A stretch of DNA of 54,067 nucleotides, taken from assembly GCA_022705425.1 (NCBI GenBank), contig JAKJEM010000005.1, positions 59,601 through 113,667 on the forward strand, read 5' to 3'. Positions 14,742 to 22,840 of the stretch are shown here, piece after piece; position 1 is the stretch's first letter; every line of letters starts with the position of its first letter. Position numbers and translations under genes: made by a program. The notes under the pieces were generated by a model. That model saw only the letters and a program-made list of their open reading frames with translations. It was not told the DNA's origin and made no database searches. This DNA comes from Planctomycetota bacterium. GTDB taxonomy: Bacteria; Planctomycetota; Brocadiia; CAIUPP01.

Positions 14742-15809
14742 TCAAAACACCATCGGCAGCGGCGCGCAACGACCCGACAGAACAGCGTGGTCGCGCAGGA
14801 CGATCAGGTACATGTGCGTGCCGATGACGTCGCTCTCCTCGGCGGCTTCAGCAACGAACAGGCTGTTGTGCGTGGTCATGCAGCGGCCGGCATGAAAGGA
14901 GAAGGCCCCGTCGGAGCGGGCGTAGGCGCCGAAGATGCGCTCCACCATCCGCCGGGCCGCCTCGACGGCCTCCCGACGCCGATGCGTTGTGTAGCGCGCG
15001 GCGCTCGTCAGGCCCTGGATCGCGTCGTAATTCAGGCACCCCCCGCCGGTGGCGAAGTCGCCGTTCGGCTGTTGCAGGGCAAGGATGCTCTCCGTGACGC
15101 GCTCCGGGCGCGGCAACGGGCGTCCGGGCAGGTAATACGTTCCCGTGCTCATGCAATGCAGGCCCGCCATCGCCTTGGCGGTCTCCGGACACCGGTCCGT
15201 TCCCCACAGGCCGGTGCGAGGGTCCTGCCGCGCTTCGAGCCAGTCCATGGCCGCCGACTGGATGTCGTCCTCCCGGTCGGAGTCGTAGAGCCCCGTTCGA
15301 GTGCGATGGCGCGCCAGGAACTGGCCGATCAGCGTCCCGCAACGCCAGGGGTTTGAGTCCCAGGGCAGCGCCGCCATCCACGGCGCGACCTCGCCGGGGG
15401 CGACCGGATCGTCCGGCGCGCGCGGCACGCGAGTCAGGGACACGCCGAGCAAGGGCAGCGCCTGGATAGCGACCCCGGTGGCGTGTCCGCGAATGTGTTC
15501 CCACGGAAAGTGGTCGGAGACGCGGTCACTCTCGCCCGCCAGGGGGTCGGCGACAAGCCCCGTCTCAGGGTCCTGCAAGGAGCAGACAAAGCGCCCCATT
15601 TCGAGGCGCGCCTCGGCGGGGACTTCGTTCAGGGCGTCGAGCACGCGCAGAATCTTGATGGCTTGAAGGGAGGACTCCAGCCCCCAGGCGCGCTTCATTC
15701 CCCGGCAGTACTTGTATCGTCCCCAGGGCTCGTCCTTGCAGCGGACCGTCTCCAGCCAGGCCAGCACGCGCTCGCGAAGGCCGGGGTAGGCGTCCCACCA
15801 GTTCATCAT
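14742..15809 (-). CDS. Alpha/alpha-toroid (terpenoid-cyclase/prenyltransferase-fold) protein of unknown function
   Basis: A 355-residue protein without signal peptide. It shows repeated helix pairs separated by glycine-rich turns: DPETGLVADPLA, DPRTGLWGTD, QPNGDFATGGGCLNYDAIQG and RSDGAFSFHAGRC. These QxxDG-W/F-like repeats are typical of the alpha/alpha toroid of squalene-cyclase and prenyltransferase-like proteins, but the DDXD catalytic motifs of true cyclases are not evident. Two adjacent ATGs (15809 and 15806) are possible; AGGAG lies at better distance from the second. It sits just upstream of the GH10 gene on the same strand and may be co-transcribed. Function not recognised; polysaccharide-lyase- or glycosidase-like helical barrels are an alternative. 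Confidence 0.6.
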   Translation of the reverse strand: MMNWWDAYPGLRERVLAWLETVRCKDEPWGRYKYCRGMKRAWGLESSLQAIKILRVLDALNEVPAEARLEMGRFVCSLQDPETGLVADPLAGESDRVSDHFPWEHIRGHATGVAIQALPLLGVSLTRVPRAPDDPVAPGEVAPWMAALPWDSNPWRCGTLIGQFLARHRTRTGLYDSDREDDIQSAAMDWLEARQDPRTGLWGTDRCPETAKAMAGLHCMSTGTYYLPGRPLPRPERVTESILALQQPNGDFATGGGCLNYDAIQGLTSAARYTTHRRREAVEAARRMVERIFGAYARSDGAFSFHAGRCMTTHNSLFVAEAAEESDVIGTHMYLIVLRDHAVLSGRCAPLPMVF

Positions 15810-15869
15810 GCTCTCCTGAAGGCTTAAGGCCGCGGCGCGCGTCCCCCCGGGGCGGCGCAGGCGGACGGG

Positions 15870-17519
15870 TCAGGCGCTCCCCTCGACCCGCTCCGGCGTG
15901 ATGAAGCGGCGGAGCTTCTCGATGGCGCGCGATTCGATCTGCCGCACCCGCTCGCGCGTCAGGCCGAAGGCCCGCCCGATCTCCTCGAGCGTCCGCTCCG
16001 GGCTGCCGTCGGTGCCGTAGTGGGCCTGGATGACCGCGCGCTCGCGCTCGGTCAAGTGGGTCGAGGCCTTGGTGATGAGCGCGCGCAGATGCTCGACGGA
16101 CTCGCGCCGCGCCACGGGGTTCTCGCGGGAGTCGCCCGTCAGGTTCAGCCGCTCCTGCTGCCCGGTGACGAAGGAACTCATGCGGTAGTTCTCCTCCGGG
16201 ATCACGCGGGCGAAGTGCTTGGAGACGGCCCAGGTCGCATAGGTGGCAAAGCGCGCCTCGCGGCGGTAATCGTAGCATTCCACCGCGCGGATCAGGCACA
16301 TGTTCCCTTCGCTGACCAGCTCCAGAATGTTCTTCATGGGGCCGACGTGGCGCTTGGCGATGCCGACCACCAGCCGCAGGTTGCAGCGAATGAGGATGGT
16401 GCGGATGGCCTCGGCGGCGTTGCGGAGTTCCTCGTAGCGTTCGAGCAGGTCGGTTTTGTATCCGGCGCGGCGGATGGTCTCCTGGGCGCGGAGCATCAGG
16501 TGTTTGATGTAGTTATACTTGCGGAAGAGGTGCGCCTCGCGCTCGCGCGGCAGCAGCGGCACGGTGTACAACTCGGCCAGGTAGGGCGGCAGGCCCGCCG
16601 GCGCCTTGGGCATGTCCGGCGTCGCTTCGGGGGGATAGGTGAAGAGCCCCTCGCCGCCCAGGCACTTCTCTTCGGCCTTCGGGCCGTCGAAGTCGGGGCT
16701 GGGGATACAGGTCACCTTCTCGGCCAGGACCTCATCCACCAGCGCGCGGTGCAGCGCGCGGTAGATGGCTGCCTCCGTGCGTCCGAAGCGCTCGGCCAGA
16801 GCGCGCACGCTGTCTCCCGCGCGGTAGCGCCGCACCAGTTCGCCGGTGTCGGCGATGGACAGCCCGCGCGCCGACGCGCCGCGCCCCGCGCCCGAGGGCC
16901 GATTGAGCAGGCGGCGGATGCTCGAGGCCGACCGCCCGCTCTCCTGCGCCAGGCGGCGGACGATCTCGGCGGACGGGATGCCATCTGCGGCCAGCGCCCG
17001 CGCCTGGCGCAGCAACGCCGTGCGCTCGTCGGCATCCAGCCGGGGCGCACGCCGCCCCGATTCCCCCGCGCGGGTGGCCAGGAACCTCTCCAGCAGCGAA
17101 CGCCGCACCCCCCAGGTCCGACGCCCCTCCTCAAAGACGAAAACGCACACCGGCAGCCCCTCAAGCCCCCAGCGGCGCAACGTCGTCAGGGTGACGCGCT
17201 GCGCCGCGGCAATCTCCTCGAGCGTCCGGACGCGGTCCTCGCCCTCGAACGCGTTCGGCGGGGCGCTCTGACTCAACTGCCGCAGCATCAGCCCCAGGTC
17301 GTGCTGCAGGTCCGAGCCCCGGATGACGACCACGGCCTTGATGTCGGTCTGGAAGAGGGTGATGCGGTGATAGAGATACTCATAGGCATAAAGGCGCTCG
17401 GGTTGGAGTTCCGGCAACAGGGCCGCCAGCCGCTCGACGTGCCCCTTGCGGGGGCCCGGCGGCGACAGCAGCAGTTCCGCAGCAAGCGCGCCGATCTGAC
17501 GGTGCCGGTACGCGGCCAT
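15870..17519 (-). CDS. Sigma-70 family RNA polymerase sigma factor with extended DNA-binding-like N-terminus
   Basis: A 549-residue protein. Sigma region 2 lies at about 360-440 (CNLRLVVGIAKRHVG, FATYATWAVSKHFA) and region 4 at about 487-540 with the helix-turn-helix EEIGRAFGLTRERVRQIESRA. Region 1.1 is absent and region 3 is short. The first 280 residues are unusual: a MerR/excisionase-like helix-turn-helix near 98-135 (LEEIAAAQRVTLTTLRRWG), a second near 186-205 (EIVRRLAQESGRSASSIRRL) and a third near 236-255 (SVRALAERFGRTEAAIYRAL). The ATG at 17519 has GAGGA upstream; a longer frame exists but lacks support. It may direct transcription of nearby regulons, possibly under control of the RsbW/STAS proteins. 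The partner link is inferred. Confidence 0.85.
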   Translation of the reverse strand: MAAYRHRQIGALAAELLLSPPGPRKGHVERLAALLPELQPERLYAYEYLYHRITLFQTDIKAVVVIRGSDLQHDLGLMLRQLSQSAPPNAFEGEDRVRTLEEIAAAQRVTLTTLRRWGLEGLPVCVFVFEEGRRTWGVRRSLLERFLATRAGESGRRAPRLDADERTALLRQARALAADGIPSAEIVRRLAQESGRSASSIRRLLNRPSGAGRGASARGLSIADTGELVRRYRAGDSVRALAERFGRTEAAIYRALHRALVDEVLAEKVTCIPSPDFDGPKAEEKCLGGEGLFTYPPEATPDMPKAPAGLPPYLAELYTVPLLPREREAHLFRKYNYIKHLMLRAQETIRRAGYKTDLLERYEELRNAAEAIRTILIRCNLRLVVGIAKRHVGPMKNILELVSEGNMCLIRAVECYDYRREARFATYATWAVSKHFARVIPEENYRMSSFVTGQQERLNLTGDSRENPVARRESVEHLRALITKASTHLTERERAVIQAHYGTDGSPERTLEEIGRAFGLTRERVRQIESRAIEKLRRFITPERVEGSA

Positions 17520-17596
17520 CTTCAGTCCTCGGTGCGGCGTGGCGTCGGGAACCCCTCTGGTTCGACCGTTCATCGTAGGGGAAGGTTGTCGGGATG

Positions 17597-19534
17597 TCAA
17601 TGGGCGCCCTTGGCGGGGGGGCGCGCCGGAGCGCCCGGCAGAGCCTTCATGTTCTCCGCGAGGACCGGCACCGCCCGGATTAGACCGCGCACCGCCTCCG
17701 CCGTCACCGGCGTCTGCACCGAAAGGTCCTCCGGCGTGCGCCGAAAGGCCCCCGCCAGGGCCTCGGGACGGCGAAGGGACAGAAGGCTCTCTGGACGATA
17801 CTGCATGTTGGCCAGGAAGAGCGCCGCCCGGCGCGCGGAGGTCGCCAGGACCTCCTCCTGACGCCGGTTGGCCATCGAGAAGTCATACGCCGCGCAAACG
17901 GCCGCCAGAAGGCAGCCCGTCGTCAGCGTGTCGGGCCCCGGCTCCCTGGCGTCGCCCACGCCGCCGATGGATTCGGGCGTGCGGCCGCGGGCGGCATGGA
18001 TCTGGGCGTTCAGCAACTGGGCCGTGAGGTCGCGAATGGCCGGCAGGTGCTTTTCTGTGCGGGTCTGGCGGCCGTAATCGGCCAGCGCCTCGAGCACGCG
18101 CGCCATCGTGCGGGTATCCGAGTGCGTCAGGACAAAGCGCCCCGGCTCGGTCTCGAGCGGCGCCTTGCCGTCCTGCGCTTTGAGTGTCTTGAACTCCGGG
18201 ACCACGGCCAGAATGCCGGCCAGGCGCGCGGCCGCGTCCTGCGTCCGATCCCCCGGCGACACGCGCTGCAACAGCGTCAGCGCCGCGAGCGCTTCGGCGT
18301 GGGGGGCGCCCCGAAGCTGATACGGCGGCATCCGGTGGCGCGCATTGACGATCCGCGCGTAGAGGCGTCCGTCGTCGGAGGTCATCAGCGTCAGGCTTTC
18401 CGCCAGTTGCCGCATCAGGGCGCTCATCGTCGCCCCCCGGTGCGTCAGCGCCTGTCCGCACAACGCCGAAAGCAGCAGCGCCGTGCCCGTGGCGTCGTCG
18501 CCGCCGTCCAGCGCAACCCAGGAAAGGCGGTCTTCCGTGCGGATGAGGTTCGCCTCCTTCAGGCGCGTCAGCGCGCGCTCGAAGGCCGCGTCGAAGCGTT
18601 CGTCGCCGGTTACCTCGTAGAACATGTTCAGCGCGATCATCGCCCGCAGGTGATCGGCGAAGCTGTAGCGCTCCACCGGCGGCAGATCGGCCGACGGGGT
18701 GTACCGCGGAAAGAAGGCGCCGTCCTTCTGCTGTGTGCGCAGGAACCACAGCCCCGCCCGTGCCACCGCCTCGACCGCCTCCGGAGGCGCCAGCGCCTCG
18801 ACCGCCACGATGCCGCACGTGAAGGGCGTCACGGGACCCAGCGGCTTCGCCTCGATGAAACTCTGGGCGCGGAACCGCTCCGCCCGGAACTGGGCCGGGA
18901 AGCGCGCCCGTTCCTGCGAAGCGAAGAGCGACTGAATCTGGTCGGACGCGTCCCAGTGCGCCTGCACGGCGAAGGGCGCGAAGCCCACCGTCCGCCCCCC
19001 CGCCGCGACGAGCAACCCGTCCAGCCCGGGCGAAAGCGATTTCCAGATCGTGGCGCGGTCCTTGAACTCGACCGGCTCGCGCGTCAGCAGGATGTCCACC
19101 TGGAGACGCCCTTCGCGGAGGGCCTTGTCGCGGTCGGGACGCTCCGCCAGCCGCCGGGCCAGTCCTTCACCCGCTTCGCCCAGCGCCGAGCCCAGGTTCG
19201 TTCTTTCGCTGAGGATGACCGAGGGGGGGGCATCGCTGTGGAATGTGAGCAGCACTCCGGCCGCCGCGCGATTCAGGGCGGGGGGAATCACCGTGCCGGT
19301 CCCGGAGAGAAGACCGCGAAGGGTTCGAACGACCTCGGCCGTCTCCGGGGGCGACAGGAGCGCCGCCGTCGGCGCGGGCTCCGGCAGCGCCGGCGCCGTG
19401 GCCGAGGCCATGCCTCCCGCCTGCGCCCCCGCTGCCGCGCCCCCGCCGGCCGCCCGGGCCGCGCCGCATGCCAGCGCCGCCGCCAGCAGCCATACCGCCC
19501 ATGCCCGCCGCGCGCTTGCCGGCCCTGGGTTCAC
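17597..19534 (-). CDS. Exported protein: AMMECR1-like domain plus alpha/alpha-toroid domain
   Basis: A 645-residue protein with a signal peptide (about 1-30, AVWLLAAALACGAARA) and a low-complexity Ala/Gly/Pro stretch. The region at about 60-235 resembles the AMMECR1 fold (VDILLTREPVEFKD, GLDGLLVAAGGRTVGFAPFAV). From about 240 to the end come repeated helix pairs of a six-hairpin/toroid type (GLWFLRTQQKDGAFFPRYT, RYSFADHLRAMIALNMFYEV, LSWVALDGGDDATGTALLLS). The start is a GTG at 19532-19534 that overlaps the stop of the upstream RsbW-STAS gene (GTGA), so translation is coupled. AMMECR1 function is not established. The toroid could bind or cleave saccharides or peptides. Domain recognition is tentative, particularly the AMMECR1 part. 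Confidence 0.55.
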   Translation of the reverse strand: MNPGPASARRAWAVWLLAAALACGAARAAGGGAAAGAQAGGMASATAPALPEPAPTAALLSPPETAEVVRTLRGLLSGTGTVIPPALNRAAAGVLLTFHSDAPPSVILSERTNLGSALGEAGEGLARRLAERPDRDKALREGRLQVDILLTREPVEFKDRATIWKSLSPGLDGLLVAAGGRTVGFAPFAVQAHWDASDQIQSLFASQERARFPAQFRAERFRAQSFIEAKPLGPVTPFTCGIVAVEALAPPEAVEAVARAGLWFLRTQQKDGAFFPRYTPSADLPPVERYSFADHLRAMIALNMFYEVTGDERFDAAFERALTRLKEANLIRTEDRLSWVALDGGDDATGTALLLSALCGQALTHRGATMSALMRQLAESLTLMTSDDGRLYARIVNARHRMPPYQLRGAPHAEALAALTLLQRVSPGDRTQDAAARLAGILAVVPEFKTLKAQDGKAPLETEPGRFVLTHSDTRTMARVLEALADYGRQTRTEKHLPAIRDLTAQLLNAQIHAARGRTPESIGGVGDAREPGPDTLTTGCLLAAVCAAYDFSMANRRQEEVLATSARRAALFLANMQYRPESLLSLRRPEALAGAFRRTPEDLSVQTPVTAEAVRGLIRAVPVLAENMKALPGAPARPPAKGAH

Positions 19535-20388
19535 GGTCGCTGCAACTCCGCCAGGGCGCTCTTGCGGTCCGGGGCGGTCTTGAACAACGCCAGAAGCCCC
19601 AGCGACTTGAGGATGTCGCGCACGCTCGGCTGCAAGCCCGTCAGAAGCAGCCGCCCCTTGCGCTGATCGAACATCTTGCGCATCGAGACGAGGGCGCTGA
19701 CGCCGCGGCTGGAGATGTACTCGACGTGCGCCAGGTCCACCAGCAGGCGCGACTGGGTCGTATCGGCCACCGCCTTGCGGATCTCGTCCACGTTGTCCTC
19801 GTTCACCCGCTGCGCCAGGAGGCTGACCACGGCCACCTCGCCCTCGACCGTCACCGCCACCGGCCCGGCGGAGGCGGCCGGCGAAGGCGCGCTCTCCTCT
19901 TCCGGCGACGTCTCGACGGCGGCTTCGAGCTCCGCCGCCTCGGGCTCGCCCTGTCGCCGCCGCGTCATGAACAGCGCGTTGCCCTTCCGGTTGTATGCCA
20001 GTCGCTCGACGTAGGAATCCATGAGCATGATCCCTCGCCCCGTCTCGCGCAGCAGGAAGTCTTCCGCGCCCGGCTTGGGAAGGTCCTCCGGCTTGAAGCC
20101 GTTGCCTTCGTCCTCGATGATCGCGCCCCAGCGTTCGTCGTCGGCGAAGAGCGCCACCCGCACCTTGCGCGCCGGGTCGAGTTTGTTGCCGTGGATCATG
20201 GCGTTGGTGATCGCCTCGTCGAAGCACAGCTCGGCCCGGTGGCTGCCCGTCCAGGGCAGGTAGCCCCCGCTCTTCAGCTCCTTCACCATGCGATAGACCA
20301 GCGGCATCTTGAAGGACAACTGCGTCGGGATGGAAATGTCGAGCAGCTTCCGCCCGAAGGGCTCCAGGGGCTTGTCGGTGAACTCCAT
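19531..20388 (-). CDS. Fusion of RsbW-like serine-kinase/anti-sigma factor and STAS domain
   Basis: A 285-residue cytoplasmic protein. The N-terminal half is a GHKL ATPase of the RsbW/SpoIIAB type: N-box CFDEAITNAMIHGN (about 53-66), G1 EDEGNGF (about 91-97), G2 TGRGIMLM (about 115-122). After an acidic Ala/Ser-rich linker (about 140-170) comes a STAS domain (VVDLAHVEYISSRGVSALV), where the phosphorylatable serine position is present (ISS). Kinase and antagonist are normally separate proteins that switch partners, so a fusion could be self-regulating or could recruit another STAS protein such as the one at 12919. It overlaps the downstream toroid gene by 4 bp (GTGA). Confidence 0.85.
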   Translation of the reverse strand: MEFTDKPLEPFGRKLLDISIPTQLSFKMPLVYRMVKELKSGGYLPWTGSHRAELCFDEAITNAMIHGNKLDPARKVRVALFADDERWGAIIEDEGNGFKPEDLPKPGAEDFLLRETGRGIMLMDSYVERLAYNRKGNALFMTRRRQGEPEAAELEAAVETSPEEESAPSPAASAGPVAVTVEGEVAVVSLLAQRVNEDNVDEIRKAVADTTQSRLLVDLAHVEYISSRGVSALVSMRKMFDQRKGRLLLTGLQPSVRDILKSLGLLALFKTAPDRKSALAELQRP

Positions 20389-20449
20389 GTTCCTCTCTCC
20401 GGTGACGCCGCAGGGACCGGCCGGCCTCCGCCTCGGGCGCCGGTGCGCC

Positions 20450-21523
20450 CTAGACCTGGAAGCCCGCCACTTTCAGCTTGGCCCGAAGGTCTTCCTTGTC
20501 CACGGCCTTGGTCAGCGCTTCCTCCGCCTCGACCTTCTCGTCCAGCACCAGTCGCATCAGCGCGTCGCCCAGGCAGACCATGCCGAGCTTCGAGCTGACC
20601 TGCATGATGGACGGGATCTGGAAGGTCTTTCGCTCGCGGATGTTGTTGGCGACGGCGGAGTTGACGACAAGCACCTCGAGGGCCGCCACGCGGCCCTTGC
20701 CGTCCTTCTTCTTGAGCAGTGTCTGCGCGACCACCCCCTTGAGGCTGCTGGCCAGCATGGTGCGGATCTGCTCCTGCCGGTCGGCGGGGAACTGGTCAAT
20801 CAGGCGGTCCACCGTGGAAGCGGCGGTGGTCGTGTGCAGCGTTCCGAAGACCAGGTGCCCCGTTTCCGCCGTCTCGATGGCGATGTGCGTCGTCTCCAGG
20901 TCGCGCATTTCGCCCACGAGAACGATGTCCGGGTCCTCGCGCAGGGCCGCCCGCAGCGCCCGCGAGAAGGAATCGGTGTGCTGGTGCACCTCGCGCTGGT
21001 TGATCATGCACTGCTTGTTATCGTGGATGAACTCGATGGGGTCCTCGATGGTGATGATGTGGTCCTTGCGCGTGCGGTTGATGAGGTCAATCATGGCGCA
21101 CAGCGTGGTGGACTTGCCCGACCCGGTCGGCCCCGTCACCAGGATGAGCCCCTTGGGCAGGTGGCAGAACTCGCGCACGGCCGCCGGCAGACCCAGGTCC
21201 TCCGCCGTGAGGATCTTGGTCGGGATGATACGAAAGACGCCGCCCGGCCCGTGTCGGTCGCGAAAGACATTGCACCGAAAGCGCGCCACGCCCGGCAGGT
21301 CGTACGCAAAGTCCGTGTCCGAGCACTTCGCGAACTCCTCCCGGCTGCGCGACGGCATGATCTCCAGAAGAATCCTCTCTGCCTGTTCGGGCTTCAGCGG
21401 CTCGACGTTCAGCGGCGTCATGTTGCCGTGCAGCCGCAGCATCGGCTTCGAGTTCGACGCCAGGTGGAGATCGGAGGCCCCTTGCTTCTGCATGAAGCTG
21501 AAATATCGGTCCAGTTCCGCCAC
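20450..21523 (-). CDS. pilT: Type IV pilus twitching motility ATPase PilT
   Basis: A 357-residue hexameric ATPase of typical PilT length (about 345-375). It has an N-terminal PAS-like domain beginning ELDRYFSFMQKQGASDLHL, Walker A GPTGSGKSTT, Asp box IEDPIEFIH, Walker B DPDIVLVGEMRDLET, and the His-box LVFGTLHTTTA. PilT powers pilus retraction at the inner-membrane base. The start is a GTG at 21521-21523 with AGGAG 7 bases upstream; no ATG is available in frame. The linkage to regulatory genes (RsbW-STAS, 61 bp downstream) and to a pseudopilin at 50578 suggests pilus-like surface function. No other pilus assembly gene is nearby. Confidence 0.92.
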   Translation of the reverse strand: MAELDRYFSFMQKQGASDLHLASNSKPMLRLHGNMTPLNVEPLKPEQAERILLEIMPSRSREEFAKCSDTDFAYDLPGVARFRCNVFRDRHGPGGVFRIIPTKILTAEDLGLPAAVREFCHLPKGLILVTGPTGSGKSTTLCAMIDLINRTRKDHIITIEDPIEFIHDNKQCMINQREVHQHTDSFSRALRAALREDPDIVLVGEMRDLETTHIAIETAETGHLVFGTLHTTTAASTVDRLIDQFPADRQEQIRTMLASSLKGVVAQTLLKKKDGKGRVAALEVLVVNSAVANNIRERKTFQIPSIMQVSSKLGMVCLGDALMRLVLDEKVEAEEALTKAVDKEDLRAKLKVAGFQV

Positions 21524-21654
21524 GTCGCATCTCCTGCGCGGGTGCGCGCATCCAAAGGTCGGCCCGATGATAAGCGGCCCGATGGCGGGTGTCAAGGTGC
21601 GGCGCCGAAGTCGTATCCGGTCAGTTTTCACGGGGACGCGCCGGGAGCGTCGTG

Positions 21655-21725
21655 TGTGGCACGGGCGCCCTCGCCCGTGGCTATCGCGGCAGGACGTTCC
21701 CACAGCCGGGGGCGGCTGTGCCACA
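21655..21725. repeat. 71-bp double-hairpin intergenic repeat element (MITE/REP-like)
   Basis: The ends are perfect 8-bp inverted repeats (TGTGGCAC at 21655-21662, GTGCCACA at 21718-21725). Inside are two independent perfect hairpins, each with an 8-bp stem and 4-base loop: 21660-21679 (CACGGGCG/CGCCCGTG) and 21701-21720 (CACAGCCG/CGGCTGTG). It lies between pilT and the IS630 element in non-coding DNA. Its form is that of a mobile palindromic repeat mobilised in trans. Only one copy was noticed in this window. Confidence 0.6.
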
Positions 21726-21761
21726 TCTCCGGAAGACTGACGGGTTACCGAAGTCCGGCTA

Positions 21762-21788
21762 TTGACAACTGTATAAGTAATGTCCTAT
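21762..21788 (+). repeat. Left terminal inverted repeat of the IS630 element
   Basis: 27 bp beginning TTGACAACTG and ending AATGTCCTAT; 21 of 27 positions pair with the right end. It also carries the -35 hexamer and overlaps the -10 region of the transposase promoter. Confidence 0.85.
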
Positions 21789-21791
21789 ACT
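21762..21791 (+). promoter_or_regulatory. Promoter of the transposase within the left inverted repeat
   Basis: Consensus TTGACA at 21762-21767 and TATACT at 21786-21791 are separated by 18 bases, with GGAGG at 21799-21803 and the transposase ATG at 21810. This is the best sigma-70-like promoter in the window and is placed as expected for an IS element. Confidence 0.65.
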
Positions 21792-21809
21792 CTGGTCCGG
21801 AGGTGAACC

Positions 21810-22840
21810 ATGAGACCATCCGGAAGTCCAGAGGAGCTGGAACGTCGGCGTGAGCGTGCGATGGCGCTGCTGAAGGAAGGGTATGCGCCCGTGGAAGTGG
21901 CACAACGTGTCGGGGTGGATCGCCGCAGCGTGCGGCGATGGAAGGCGGCCTATCGCCGGGGCGGAGAAAGCGGCCTCCGTGCCAAGCCGGCTGCGGGGCG
22001 TCCGTTGAAGCTGAACAACGCAGGACGCCGGCGTCTGGAGCGCGTATTGCTCAAAGGGGCCAAGGCGTCCGGTTTTCCCACCGACCTGTGGACCTGCCGG
22101 CGCATCGCCCAGGTCGTGCGCGAACGCTTTGGCGTGTCCTATCACTGCGCCCATGTCAGCCGCCTCCTGCGTTTGCTCGGATGGAGCGCCCAGCGACCGG
22201 AACGACGTGCCGTGGAGCGCGACGAAGAGGCCATCGGACGCTGGATCAAGGAGGATTGGCCCCGCATCAAAAAAAAGCCGACCGCCTGAGGGCGCACTTG
22301 GTGTTTCTGGACGAGACGGGGATGTTGATGGCCCCCTTGGTCCGCCGCACCTGGGTCCCCAAGGGGCAAACCCCCGTCCTGCATCAACGCACCAACTCTC
22401 ACAAGAAAGTCTCCGTCATCGGGACACTTTGGGTGTCGCCTTGGCGCACGCGCTTGGGGTTCTGTTTCCGCCTTCATCCCAACGAGAACATCGACACGGC
22501 CAAAGTTGAGGACTACCTCGGCGAACTGGAGCGCCATCTCGCCGGTCCCATCGTGCTGCTCTGGGACCGCTTCGGCCCCCACAAGTCGCTGAGGATGCGC
22601 GACTACCTGGCCCGTCATCCCAACCTCCATCCCGAGTTCTTCCCGCCCTACGCGCCTGAACTCAATCCCACCGAGCACGTCTGGGGCTACCTCAAGCACA
22701 ATCCCATGGCCAACGATCCGGTCCTTCGTCTCGACGACCTCGCCCATTCGACACGGCGACACGCCCGATCCCTTCAGCGCAAGGAACGCCTGCTCCGCGC
22801 CTTTCTCAAACACTCACCACTATCGTTACACCTAACATAG
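21810..22840 (+). CDS. IS630 transposase, produced by -1 ribosomal frameshifting
   Basis: The first frame (21810-22289, 159 codons) encodes a helix-turn-helix DNA-binding part (EVAQRVGVDRRSVRRWKAAY) and a winged-helix linker. The second frame, -1 relative to it, encodes the DDE catalytic domain. Visible catalytic acids are LVFLDETG, LLWDRFGPHKS and the late Glu in NPTEHVWGYLK, which is the IS630 D,D,E order, preceded by the family's PPYAPEL block. The frames meet at eight A residues (22269-22276) containing A AAA AAG, the classic -1 slippery heptamer in the correct register. The fused product would be about 343 residues. The stop (TAG at 22838-22840) overlaps the right inverted repeat. SD GGAGG precedes the ATG. 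Confidence 0.88.
22271..22277 (+). promoter_or_regulatory. Slippery heptamer for -1 programmed frameshift
   Basis: A AAA AAG in register with the upstream transposase frame (codons AAA at 22272-22274, AAG at 22275-22277). A -1 slip joins the HTH frame to the DDE frame; without it translation stops at 22287-22289. Confidence 0.7.

Noticed and set aside
17520..17600. Longer sigma factor N-terminus starting at 17600
   Set aside because: The extra 27 codons have no ribosome-binding support, whereas the ATG at 17519 has GAGGA upstream.
20309..21853. 514-codon plus-strand open frame across pilT
   Set aside because: Antisense to an unmistakable PilT; composition typical of a shadow frame.
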